Shown here: positions 11,081 to 22,312 of the stretch, one piece after another
How positions within the stretch are numbered: the stretch's first letter is position 1
Layout: the number at the start of each line of letters is the position of its first letter
Assembly (NCBI GenBank): GCA_021613335.1
Contig: JAJTWR010000063.1
Span: 227,501 to 291,500 of the forward strand
Source: Whitmania pigra
Lineage: Eukaryota; Annelida; Clitellata; Hirudinida; Haemopidae
Reading direction: 5' to 3'
DNA: 64,000 nt
Notes under the pieces: model-generated
The model's database searches: none
The model's input: the letters and a program-made list of their open reading frames with translations, nothing else
What the model was told of the DNA's origin: nothing
Made by a program: the position numbers and the translations under genes

Positions 11081-13877
11081 TAATAATAACAATAATAATA
11101 ATAAAAATAAACATAAAAGCATACAAACAAAACACACAACATAGCCCTTTTAATATTCATCCGCATTTCTTATTAATAACCACAAACCACACCGACGACC
11201 CTATCCTATCGTTACCAAGGATACCAAACCGTGCTGGACCACATCGTCACCATGGATACGCAACCCTGCCAACCTTGCTGTGTATGGATGCGGCCCTGTA
11301 GTAATCCTCGCAATCCTCAAAACCGAAAACTTTACTAGTGAACCTCTCGTCAAAATCCCTAATTGTTGAACTCTGCAATTGGTAAAAAAAAAGATTATTT
11401 TTATTATTATTATTACCACCATCTGGCGAGTAAATAATTATTAATTCTGTTATTGTTATCGCCATCTGGCGAGTAAAAACAAATTAATTCAGTCATCACT
11501 ATCACCATCTAGCGAGTAGTAAAAAAATACTAAATCCGTTATTGCTATCACCATCTGGCGAATAAAAATATTAAATCCATTATTAATAGCACCATCTGGC
11601 GAGTAAGAGATATTAATTCCATTATAACTACCACCTAGTGAGTGAAAAATATTAATTCCAGTATTACTTTTATAACCATTAATATCATTAACATTATTTT
11701 TCCACCATTATTATTATCATCACAAACATTATCATCGTAGCATCATCATTTAATGCTACCGCCATCATCATCATCATCATCATCATCATCACACCATCGT
11801 TACCAGCTCACCTTGAACACGTGATCCAGGTCGAAGTGGTTGGCAAAGTGATGAGCGTGTCTGAAATTTAAGACAACGTGAGTTGGCATTAACAAATGGG
11901 AGTCATGCATGAGGTTTCATAATTTGCTGGTAATTAATCAACTAATAAACTGCAATAACATTGATAATAATAATAATAATAATAGATAGCAGTAATAAAT
12001 AACAAATTTAAAAAAAAGTAGTCTCGTTCCATTTTCCCCTTTCAAACTTTTTCGATTGATGCCGATTGATTCAAACCAATACAAAGTTCTAAGGTCAAAA
12101 CAGCAATCGACAACTTGGAAGATTCTGATCCTATTTCTGCCTCGGAGTTTCGTAAAAGGGCATCGAGCAGAAAAACAAGAAAGAATCACGTTTGATCCCC
12201 GATTCTCCAACAAAGCAAAACTAAGACTTTGAAAATGTTCAAAGTTGGTTGGTTGCAAAATGAAAACCAACCAACAACAACAACAACAGTTAATGTTGTA
12301 ACGATGTAGAGAGTAAATGTGGTAATGACAATGATAACAGCTTGCAGAGCTAAAATTTATAAATAATAAAAATAATAATGGTACTGATGATGATGATGAT
12401 GATGTCAAAACAATTTGGGGTCAGAGTTTGAGTTCATAGGAACATCTTGACACAAGGAGGTCACGTGAGAGGAAGATGATACAGAAGTGATGATGATGAT
12501 GATAATAATAATAATAATAAGGAAGTAATGATGATAATAATGGATGATGAGGATGATGACAGCAACAAATTGGCAGAAACTCAAGAACAGAAAAGATCTC
12601 TGCTTCAATAACACTAATTGGCATCACATCAAGAATTTTAAACAAACACAAAAACCAGTTTAACATCTCAACATCATCTGTGATGCAACAATTCTGTCTG
12701 CCACCATCGACAGACAACATACTTTAGGACTGCCTCTGCCACAGGAGACACACGCACGTACGAAGAGCACGCCATCAACAAACTCAACCCTAGGGACAAC
12801 CTTTACCATAGCAACAACTTCCTCCTTGGCAACAATCTACACCTTATCAACGACGACATCGATAGCATAGACTTCCTCGAAGTCCGTCGATCAAGTGCCC
12901 GATTGTCAGCGACAAGAACAATAGAAAAAAGCTATCACGAGGCTATCAAACGACGACATTCGAGTGGATAGTCCGAGGTCTCGTGTTCAAGGATTCAAAA
13001 AATACTTTTTGTTTCGGCTAGGCTGTTGTTGCTGCTGTTGTTGTTGTTGTCGTTTTAAATATGAAAGCAAAATTTTTGAGAAAGGAGATAAAACATGCGA
13101 AGGTTGAGTTTTAAGCGAGGGAAATTTTAAAAATAACAGAAAAAAAGTGAGAACACTACCAAGGAGCCTGTTGTTCATCGTCGTTATTTCTTTTACGAGT
13201 TTTTGTTGGTAAAAATTAAAAAATTTATAAAAAAAGAAAACTGCTGACGAAGACATCGGTACGGAACGCATTTGAAACTGATGCAACATGACAGCATTAA
13301 CAACAGCAGCTACAACTATTGTAATTACATCGAGTAATTAAAGTTATCTTCATAAAAATCATAATCAATTACCAAGATAATTATCTCTGCCGAAATAGAT
13401 ATATACCATCATCGTCGTCATCATCATCATCACCATTATTATTCCTAACATCCTCACCATCACCATAATCATCATCATCATCATCTTCACAATTACCATC
13501 ATCATCATCAGCATCACCACCACCACCACCATAATCATCATCAGCATCCTCACAATTACCATCACCATCATCATCATCAGCACCAACATGGTCTTACCTG
13601 GCCAGGCTCTGCTTGAGAGAATTTGTGAGCGTCTTGTTGAAGATGGCAAAGTTGAGCGGCTGTTCGAGCGACCGAGCCGATTCCTTGACGTTCCACGGCA
13701 CCGAGATGGTCATGGCCGCCCTGAGAGTGCATTTGTCCCCGAACTTTGCCAGGAAGTTGGTGAGGATGATGCTGATGATTTTTTTTTGATAGAAGGGAAA
13801 ACTGTTATTGCCATGACCGACATCATCATCATCATCATCATGAAAAACATCAACCAACACCGAAATCATTATCCCAC

Positions 13878-13919
<42 letters not shown>

Positions 13920-14255
13920 ACAACATCAACCAACACCGAAATCATTATCCCACTCATCATCATACTAACCCCCCAAGCGACACACCGATGGCCATGACGG
14001 GGGCCTTTGGATGTCGGGAGCAGACGTGAGCGATGACACTTTCCAGGTCGGTCGTGTCCGTCGCCGAATAGGTCTTTGGAGTCTGCACGGTTTTACGACG
14101 AGTTAATGTATTCTCGTTTAACACTGGTCAGATGCAACAACCACTTTTTACATTCATTTATTTATTTATTTGATTAGATTCTGTTGCTAAGATAGCTAAA
14201 ATGATTTGAACCAACAAAACGTTGACAAATGCAACGCTTTTATGATGGCTGGCAG

Positions 14256-14287
<32 letters not shown>

Positions 14288-17200
14288 GTGATGACAATGA
14301 TTAAAGTTATTGTGACGACATTCGACGACGACACTCCTGTCATCTTGACGTCGTCGTGGCAACCAAATCACAATCATCTGACCTTCAACTCGACTCCTCC
14401 GTTTCCACGGTAGTTGAAGACGACGCACCTGTCGAAATCCGATGAGAACGAGCATCAGGTGTGTGGTTTCATCAGCATCATCATCATCACCATCATCAAC
14501 ATCACTGTCATCATCATCATCAAACTCACCTGTATCCTAGCGAAAGGCATTCTATGGCTAGCCTGAGCACATAGTTCTCCTTGCTGGAACCTTATGGAAA
14601 AACAGGATCATCATCGTCATCGTCGTCGTCATCATCATCATACTTTCCATTATTATCGTCGCCGTTGTCATTATAATAACCATTCTCAGACTCACCTGTA
14701 AGTCCTGGCAGAATGACCACAATGGGCTTGCCATCATCATCATAATCATCGTTGCTGATGTTGTTGTTGCCCTTTTCATTGTTCTTCACTTGTTCTTCTT
14801 CAAGGGCCCAGTCCAATGCTATGACTCCTCCGTCCGAGAGGTACAACTGCTCCCTGATGATGATGATGATGACGATGATAAGAATGAATGATGATGATGA
14901 TAAGAATGAATGATGATGATGATGATAAGAATGAATGATGATGATGATGATAAGAATGGATGATGATGATGATGATGATGATAAGAATGGATGATGATGA
15001 TAAGAATGAATAATGATGATGCTGATGATGATGATAAGAATGAATGATGATGATGATGATAAGAATGGATGATGATGATGATGATGATAAGAATGGATGA
15101 TGATGATAAGAATGAATGATGATGTTGATAAGAATGAATGATGACTACGACGATGACATTGACGAACGAATGTGGTGATGAATTTATCAACAACTGGTAG
15201 CAGGACTCAATGAACCTCGATGATGACAACAACTCAACTCCAATCTAATCACTAAAGATGGCATTTCGATAAGACCGCAGCAAGACGGATGACCGAAGAT
15301 GTCAGAGAAGTGGATAAGACGATGACGATAACGAACGATGGGGTGATCATCAACGGATGACATCTATAACAGCAGCAGCAACAACAACTACAACGGCAGC
15401 AGAAGTACCAACAATGGCAACAGCAGTAACAACATCATCAACATCATAATCATCATCAACACTAACATCATCAACATCAACATCGTCATCAACACCAACA
15501 TCATCAACATCATCAACATCGTCATCAACACCAACATCATCAACATCATCATCAACACCAACATCATCAACATCATCAACATCGTCATCAACACCAACAT
15601 CATCAACATCATCAACATCGTCATCAACACCAACATCATCAACATCATCAACATCGTCATCAACACCAACACCAACATCATCAACATCGTCATCAACACC
15701 AACATCATCAACATCATCAACATCGTCATCAACACCAACATCATCAACATCATCAACATCGTCATCAACACCAACATCATCAACATCATCAACATCGTCA
15801 TCAACACCAACATCATCAACATCATCAACATCGTCATCAACACCAACACCAACATCATCAACATCGTCATCAACACCAACATCATCAACATCATCAACAT
15901 CGTCATCAACACCAACATCATCAACATCATCAACATCGTCATCAACACCAACATCATCAACATCATCAACATCATCATCAACACCAACATCATCAACATC
16001 ATCAACATCGTCATCAACACCAACATCATCAACATCATCAACATCGTCATCAACACCAACATCATCAACATCATCAACATCGTCATCAACACCAACACCA
16101 ACATCATCAACATCGTCATCAACACCAACATCATCAACATCATCAACATCGTCATCAACACCAACATCATCAACATCATCAACATCGTCATCAACACCAA
16201 CATCATCAGCATCATCAACATCGTCATCAACACCAACATCATCAACATCATCAACATCGTCATCAACACCAACACATCAACATCATCAACATCGTCATCA
16301 ACACAACATCATCAACATCATCAACATCATAATCATCATCAACACCAACATCATCAACATCATCAACATCGTCATCAACACCAACATCATCAACATCATC
16401 AACATCGTCATCAACACCAACATCATCAACATCATCAACATCGTCATCAACACCAACATCATCAACATCATCAACATCATAATCATCATCAACACCAACA
16501 TCATCAACATCATCAACATCGTCATCAACACCAACATCATCAACATCATCAACATCGTCATCAACACCAACATCATCAACATCATCAACATCGTCATCAA
16601 CACCAACATCATCAACATCATCAACATCATAATCATCATCAACACCAACATCATCAACATCATCAACATCGTCATCAACACCAACATCATCAACATCATC
16701 AACATCGTCATCAACACCAACATCATCAACATCATCAACATCGTCATCAACACCAACATCATCAACATCATCAACATCGTCATCAACACCAACATCATCA
16801 ACATCATCAACATCGTCATCAACACCAACATCATCAATATCATCAACATCGTCATCAACACCAACATCATCAACATCATCAACATCGTCATCAACACCAA
16901 CATCATCAACATCATCAACATCGTCATCAACACCAACATCATCAACATCATCAACATCGTCATCAACACCAACATCACCAACATCACAATCATCATCAAC
17001 AACAACAACAACTGATCCACCTCCTATATGCGACCTGCTTCTGAGCCCCGATGAAGTTCCTGATGATGGTCTGACACCTTGCCTCGATGCACCAAACCAC
17101 GGGCCAGAACTTCTCCCCGAGGATCGGAACGTGGCACTCCAGGAAGCGATGGAGTCTCTCGTTGCAGAGGATGGTCGGCTTCTGAGAGAAAGGATAAATC

Positions 17201-18626
17201 CATTGATTAATTAATTGTTGAATAATCAGTTAATGGAATAACGAATAATCAGCCAATCGATTGATTAATTCGTCGATTGAAAACTTCTCATTATCGAACA
17301 TGTTTTACAAACCCAAGTCGATGTTCCGTAAAATAGATTCACTCGTGCAATTTTAATTAAATTCGAAATTTAGCCGATAAATAAACAAAATTCCTAGATT
17401 CCGGACTAATCGTGCGGAAACAGAATTCGCCCGGAGTTGGCATTAAAGTCGATATAGCTTTTAAAATCCAGAAATTATCGAACGACAAAAAGAAAAAGAC
17501 GGTTCCACGAACAAATACTCTTAATAACACTTGTGAAGAAGACGAATGCGACGACAAGAAATATTTTTAAAACATAAAAATTTAAAAACACAGGAATCCT
17601 GAGTGCAATCTGTAATCACGAATTTCTAATTAAAAACATCGATCTGTTTTCTTACGATTTTCAATGATGATAATTATAATGATAATTAATAGTATTAATT
17701 TTTCTTTTGCACTCTCCGCGAAACAACTGAGATGAACTTTGAATCGACGTGCTGCCTAATTATGAGTTGGTATTTGGCTTTTTGTGAGTCAGAACAAAAC
17801 TATATTCAGTTCATGGTTAGGGGCCATCCATGAAAGACGTCCAGGAAAATTTGATGAAAGTTCCTGACTTTACTTTTTAAAAATGTGATATTCAAATACT
17901 GTCTTAGTTTATTAAAGTGAAACTTAACCTATTAACCTTACTATTAAACCTTATTAATAAATGTATAATTAATATTATCATTAACCTTATTAATGACCAT
18001 ATTGTTATTAAACTTATTACGCACATTGACATTTCATTTATGTATATTTGTATTGTATTTATTGTCCATCCGAACTTCAAGACAACTTCAAACTTTCTCA
18101 AACGTGGCTTCTTGGACCTTCTTCATAAGAAATGAAATAAGTAAAAAAATTATAGATTTAAGACAACTTCTGAAAGGGTAGCTTTTTAGGGATTTGTGCC
18201 GGCCAATAATGGGCTATTAAGTTAGTGGATAGCAAACCACTGTAGCTACCTGCCGAGTAAACTTTGCGTCAACGTTTAATTGATACCAATTCGGTCTTTA
18301 GAATTAACATGCACAGAGCATCTTGTCTTAAGCCAAAACACACTATAAAACTTGTTTCATCCTTTAAAACTCAGCCAAAAGGTCCTGAACAAAGTCCTAA
18401 CATCTGATAATATGCCACATGATCATTTTAATAAAAACAATTGCTATAACGTAAACAAAAAAGATTTAGTTTGTGTTTTTCTGAAAATATCAAATTCATA
18501 ACTCCAATGTCACCAATCAAGTCTAACCTTGACGACCCATTTGAGATAATAAAATATGTATGCCACGAATGCCGACAGCAGGACGGAATGGTAGATTGAA
18601 GAATTGTCTTCGTATTCCAAACTCAT
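10516..18626 (-). CDS. ABHD1/ABHD3-like alpha/beta hydrolase, 11 exons
   Basis: Membrane-anchored serine hydrolase; mammalian ABHD3 acts on medium-chain and oxidised phosphatidylcholines. Coding exons (minus): 18626-18528, 17181-17021, 14853-14696, 14590-14530, 14428-14383, 14082-13970, 13771-13598, 11860-11812, 11372-11274, 10923-10857, 10706-10516. They join in frame to 405 residues, about the usual family length. Residues 14-32 form the N-terminal membrane anchor. PGLTGSSKE at about 136-144 matches the oxyanion region, the nucleophile is Ser210 in GVSLGG, the acid is Asp335 or 336 in LNSEDDPF, and the base is His365 in GGHIGFLEG. All three catalytic positions are intact. One donor (after 10857) is weak, GTTGGT. 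The acceptors of the third and seventh coding exons lie in ATC repeats. ABHD2 or ABHD15 fit less well. Confidence 0.93.
10721..10800. repeat. (AAT)n microsatellite in last intron of the hydrolase gene
   Basis: ATA/AAT triplets with an AAC interruption and one AATATAAT slip, followed by a short (GAT)4 run. Confidence 0.9.
11034..11106. repeat. (AAT)n microsatellite, intronic
   Basis: AAT triplets interrupted once by GAT and AAC units; lies between hydrolase exons 11274-11372 and 10857-10923. Confidence 0.9.
11416..11645. repeat. six-copy ~43-bp tandem repeat with CACCATCTGGCGAGTAA core
   Basis: The core recurs at about 11416, 11461, 11503, 11549, 11590 and 11629, spaced 41-46 bp, with variable AT-rich spacers (TTAATTC, AAATCC). 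The core is better conserved than the spacers. It sits in a hydrolase intron. Its reverse complement resembles the CTCF consensus. Confidence 0.85.
13400..13590. repeat. degenerate (ATC)n/(ACC)n array, intronic
   Basis: ATC, ATT and ACC triplets ending only about 8 bp from a hydrolase splice donor (exon end 13598). Confidence 0.9.
13822..13962. repeat. (ATC)n array with 54-60 bp internal duplication
   Basis: CATCAACCAACACCGAAATCATTATCCCACTC occurs twice (about 13848 and 13923) separated by a pure ATC run, next to the hydrolase donor at 13970. Confidence 0.85.
14855..15145. repeat. (GATGATGATAAGAATGAAT)n minisatellite
   Basis: GATGAT runs punctuated by ATAAGAATGAATG or ATAAGAATGGATG, unit length about 19-31 bp, at least ten copies. 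It starts right at the third coding exon of the hydrolase gene, so the exon's 3' splice site is drawn from the repeat. Confidence 0.9.
15425..16990. repeat. 36-bp CAT/CAA-rich minisatellite with higher-order periods
   Basis: Basic unit of 36 bp built from CATCAT, CAACAT, CGTCAT and CAACAC steps, roughly 40 copies, in the intron between hydrolase exons 17021-17181 and 14696-14853. Variant units are ordered: CAACACCAACACC starts at 15661, 15838 and 16087, and CATAATCATCATC steps recur at exactly 150-bp spacing (16331, 16481, 16631). Long Met-Leu ORFs on the minus strand are artefacts of a 36-bp unit without stops. Confidence 0.95.
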
Positions 18627-19707
18627 TTTCAGAGTTTATCCTTCCTTCTCCGAGCTGAGTGAGCAAAACGATCTCGAGTTTAATCCTCTGCAGCAACGGA
18701 AGATGTATGCCTATCGCGAAAATCTTTCTCTGTAGCAACGACAACTTCATTTAAATACTTCGATAGACCCAGATTTGGACCTCAGCACTTAAAAAAATTC
18801 CTACCTTGCGTCATACCAAATTCCTCCGACCCTGAATATGTTAATGGCCGGGTTTCTCCTTGTACTGCTACTTATGGTTGAGTGTATTTTGTTTCTCCTA
18901 AAAGTGATCTTTTTGTCTAGGTTGTCAGAATATTAGGTTCATGTTGATAAATTAATAGAATGATAATGTTAGATTCAAAATATTAAAATTTCGTTCCATT
19001 TCGAGGCTTCGCGCGGATATTATATAGAACAAGTTGTAACGAAAATGCCAGTGTTGCCATGGATTGCGACATAACTGATATTTTAGTAATAATTCTTCAT
19101 CTAATTTTGAATTTAAAAATGTATGCTTTAGCATCATTCTATCATTAAATAAATTTTTGTAGCCGCGCTTTTAGACAAGACTCGGTTTGCTTGAAATTTA
19201 AAAATTTTTTAAAAGAAACTAAACAAAACCCCGACAGATATATTGATATAAGCTCAACGGGTTAAATAAGCGCTGTCTTATTTAAAATCTCAATTGACAT
19301 TGTTGTACAGCCTTAGAGATATTCAAGACCTTTCAAAACCGCTTTCTAAATAAAATAGGTAGTCGTTCGGTGGAGTATTTCCAAACCCTAACAGCCATGG
19401 CTGATTAATATTTATAAGCGTACGCTATAATTGGTGTTAAGATCTTAAAAAAAAATAAGCACATATGTATATCATAGGTTCCAAGTCCCCCGTTGTGGGA
19501 GCACCGTCCTAATCATCTAATTATGCAATGTAAGTTAATAAAACAATAATAACAAAAATAGTTCCAAGTCCTAAGCTCTTCTTGGCCTAAATGGTTAAGG
19601 ACGACAGCGTGTCTTTAATTCTTAATTAATAATTTGATTCTGGTTATCTTATCTCGACCTCGGTTAACAAGCCAACCCTATTAAATCGGCGTTTTTGAAG
19701 TTGAAGT
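18627..19707. other. intergenic stretch between hydrolase promoter and duplicated block
   Basis: No conserved ORF. Positions 18955-19330 hold a diverged copy of a sequence found again at 28100-28460. The region upstream of 18626 should contain the hydrolase promoter, but no clear core element was picked out. Confidence 0.5.
18955..19330. repeat. left member of a diverged ~370-bp direct repeat
   Basis: Begins TAGAATGATAATGTTA and ends near a TTCAAGACC-type string; it matches 28100-28460 in the same orientation with many substitutions and small indels. Shared blocks include TATGCTTTAGCATCATTCTAT. The two copies bracket the zinc-finger duplication. Confidence 0.75.
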
Positions 19708-20132
19708 TTAATATTCGTTGATTATTCATTCGGTATGAGGTTGAATATGGTTAGCTAAATTTTTTTTTACCATTTTAAATTTCCCATCCTCTGAAGTTGT
19801 ACCTTTTGTGATGTAGGGTGAAGTTGAATATTTCGATTCGATTCTTAAGGCTCATGCTCTTAATTTCTAGATTTTTAAATGTAGTGTAATATAAGAAAAA
19901 TGTTTAAATTTTTAAAAATTTAAATTATTTACATCATTAACTTTTAAACATTTTAAAATATAAAATGAAATAATTTTCTTTGACTATTTCTGCTCGAGGG
20001 GATATTGAGTCAGTACTTTTCATTAAGGTAGGAGTTTCGTTTCTGCGAGTTGAAATGTGGGTTATTTATTGCATGTGGCTTCTTTCTTGCATTACCTCGT
20101 AATTTATTATGATTGTTTTATAATATTAAAGG

Positions 20133-21504
20133 ATGGCTGATGTTTTTGAGACAAGACAAGTCAAACTGCTCCGTATGGCTCTGGCATCCTCCAGTCTTAG
20201 ATGTTTCATATGCAACGATGGAGGTTAGTGACGCTCAAATATACGCTCTAGTTTGTTTTTTTAACATTTTAAATTTCCCATCCTCTGAAGTTGTACCTTT
20301 TGTGATGTAGGGTGACTGAGCTAATGATATTTATTTCTCGCTCGATGAGGTCAATATTTTAATGAACGAGTGGGTTCCTTGGTCAAATTGGAACAAACTC
20401 GAATGAATTGTTGATTAAGCATTTTTAGCACACTGTTACATATTCTTTAATGCTCATACCACCATAATTTTAGCATGCTTTGAACCAAGTTCAAATCCCC
20501 AAATAGTAGATAGAAAGACATAAGTAGATATAAATCATGATATGTTTAATAACTGGAACCATTGCTTATTTTTGTTGGTCAGTAATTCATAAATGAATTG
20601 TCAGCATTAAGCATTAAGTAATTAATAGAATTTTGCAATACTTTCTTTGCTCTGTGAAAGGAATGCATTTGCAGACGAGCACATGAAATTTAAAGAAAAT
20701 TAATTTTAAGTGGCATTTTTAAGAGTTGTGCACAGCTATCACTTTTCTTGTTTTGTACTTTTTTTGATCGTGCGTATTAACACCTAGTGGTCTACGACGA
20801 GGACGCGTACGCTGGTCACCTGGCAGGGCATGTCGAAGATGATTCCGATTCATTCACAAAGTTCGACAGCATGATGGCCAAACAATTCGAGAGGAAGGAC
20901 GTCTCCTGTGACGAATGCAATGAAGAATTCATAAGACAGGTTTGAGGTTTACTTATTAATAGACTAGTAGCTGTGTGAGTTTTTAAAGTAAAATGTATAA
21001 TATCATTTATGGTAATTATTTATTAATAAACATTATTAATTTTATAATCATCAGGTTGACTTGGACGTCCACATGGTGAACAATCACGAGTATCGTCTCA
21101 TGTGCACATTCAGTTTCTGCAGCTTCAACACCACCAGCAGAAGAGAGATGGAAGCCCACGAATGCCTCCACCGAGTTGTGAGGTGTCCCTACTGCGAGTT
21201 TAGGTAAGTTGCCACGTTTACTTTAGCTCGTCAGCTCACGAAGACAGCCGTTATTTTTATATTGTTTAAAAAGTAAGGCAGTCTTTAAATGGCCTCTGGT
21301 CAGGTCATAATCACTCAATTTTGCATCATTTGCAGTGGCGACTGGAAGACGATGGATCGCCACTATTACGACAAGCACTCACAGTGGGGATGTGTCTGCA
21401 GAGGTTGCGAGGAAAGATTCCCAAGTATAGAGGAGGTGGACGTCCACGAGCAGAGTGCTTGTGCCATATTTGTGTCCATATATCCAGATCTGTTAAGATC
21501 TTAG
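20133..21504 (+). CDS. C2H2-like zinc-finger protein, copy A, 4 exons
   Basis: Exons 20133-20223, 20788-20939, 21055-21203 and 21336-21504 join in frame to 186 residues. The ATG at 20133 opens a frame leading straight to the first CxxC. Five zinc-ligand sets are visible: C24/C27/H41/H45, C71/C74/H87/H92, C98/C103/H116/H120, C125/C128/H140/H145 and C152/C155/H168/C173. A D/E-rich linker lies at 45-51. The fingers are closely packed but lack the canonical TGEKP linkers, so protein or RNA binding is as likely as DNA binding. No named family was recognised. The intron before exon 4 is preceded by an in-frame ORF that is not needed. A near-identical copy lies 4.4 kb downstream. Confidence 0.8.
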
Positions 21505-21673
21505 ACTGGCCCATCTGGTCGAGTTTGCGAACTGTCGCAGAGGTCGTGAAGAAAGATTGTCACTTAAATAAATTTGCATAAAGAATGCATTGTGTCCTGT
21601 GCTGTTATTGTTTGAGGTTGTGAAGCTTAAACAGTCATGATAAGGTGATAATACTAACTTTGCAAGGTGGGTT

Positions 21674-22136
21674 GAAGGCCCGGCCTTTGGATATCGGCCG
21701 CTTTTGTAGAACATCTATCCAGCTCTCAATTCGAGATAAAGTAATTCATGCTAAGTTTGCATTGTCACATTTGTTGAAGTCACTACCAATTTCCATTTTT
21801 TCTGCCGTCTTTGTACGCGCATTGAGCTTTGACTTTTGAGCAATGGGAGGTGACGTGGTTACTCCGGTTGCTAGCGGTGTTGGTCCATCTCGTAAGAAAA
21901 CTAAGATCGGGCATTTGATAATGATTTGCTGGCAGGCACAGAACCAAAGGACTGGATGCAGGGACACAAAAACAATCGCTTTTGAGTGAAATGTAAGGTT
22001 TGTTCATGATTATTGAACGCTAATAAATCAGGCCTGCCGGTCATGAAGGCCCGGCCTTTGGATATCGGCCGCTTTTGTAGAACTTCTAGCCAGCTCTCAA
22101 TTCGAGATAAAGTAATTCATGCTAAGTTTGCATTGG
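21674..22136. repeat. internal ~92-bp direct repeat in copy A
   Basis: AAGGCCCGGCCTTTGGATAT through to GCTAAGTTTGCATTG occurs at about 21674-21764 and again at 22045-22135 with two base changes. Both copies keep an open frame (KARPLDIGRFCRTS). Between them lies a 48-codon ATG-initiated ORF at about 21843. The same arrangement is present in copy B (26095-26557). Confidence 0.85.
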
Positions 22137-22312
22137 TGGCTTTTGTGGCCAAACTGGACAGCAAGCTCTCGTTTGTTAACAAGCAATTGCCAGGGATGGA
22201 TGTTGCTCCGAGTTCATTTCTGGTAAGAGTTTTGGTTGATGATGTGATGCAAGGAGATTGTTGGCAGAGATATGACAACAATAGGAAACATGCCATCCAA
22301 GACTCGAACTAA
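22013..22312 (+). CDS. unassigned 99-codon ORF downstream of zinc-finger copy A
   Basis: Open frame whose second half (residues about 40-99) has ordinary, non-repetitive composition. The first codon is not a clear ATG, and no signal peptide, membrane span or known motif is seen. An identical frame lies at 26434-26733. It could be an exon of an unrecognised gene or a relic in the 3' flank of the zinc-finger gene. Confidence 0.2.
   Translation: MNANKSGLPVMKARPLDIGRFCRTSSQLSIRDKVIHAKFALVAFVAKLDSKLSFVNKQLPGMDVAPSSFLVRVLVDDVMQGDCWQRYDNNRKHAIQDSN

Noticed and set aside
15388..17020. Two long minus-strand ORFs (295 and 240 codons) of Met, Leu, Val and Thr
   Set aside because: They arise from a 36-bp minisatellite whose length is divisible by three and which lacks stops in that frame; they lie inside a hydrolase intron.
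20113..20310. 65-codon plus-strand ORF at the start of the zinc-finger gene (and its twin at 24526)
   Set aside because: Wrong frame. The frame starting at 20133 joins to the later zinc-finger exons in phase and supplies the first CxxC.
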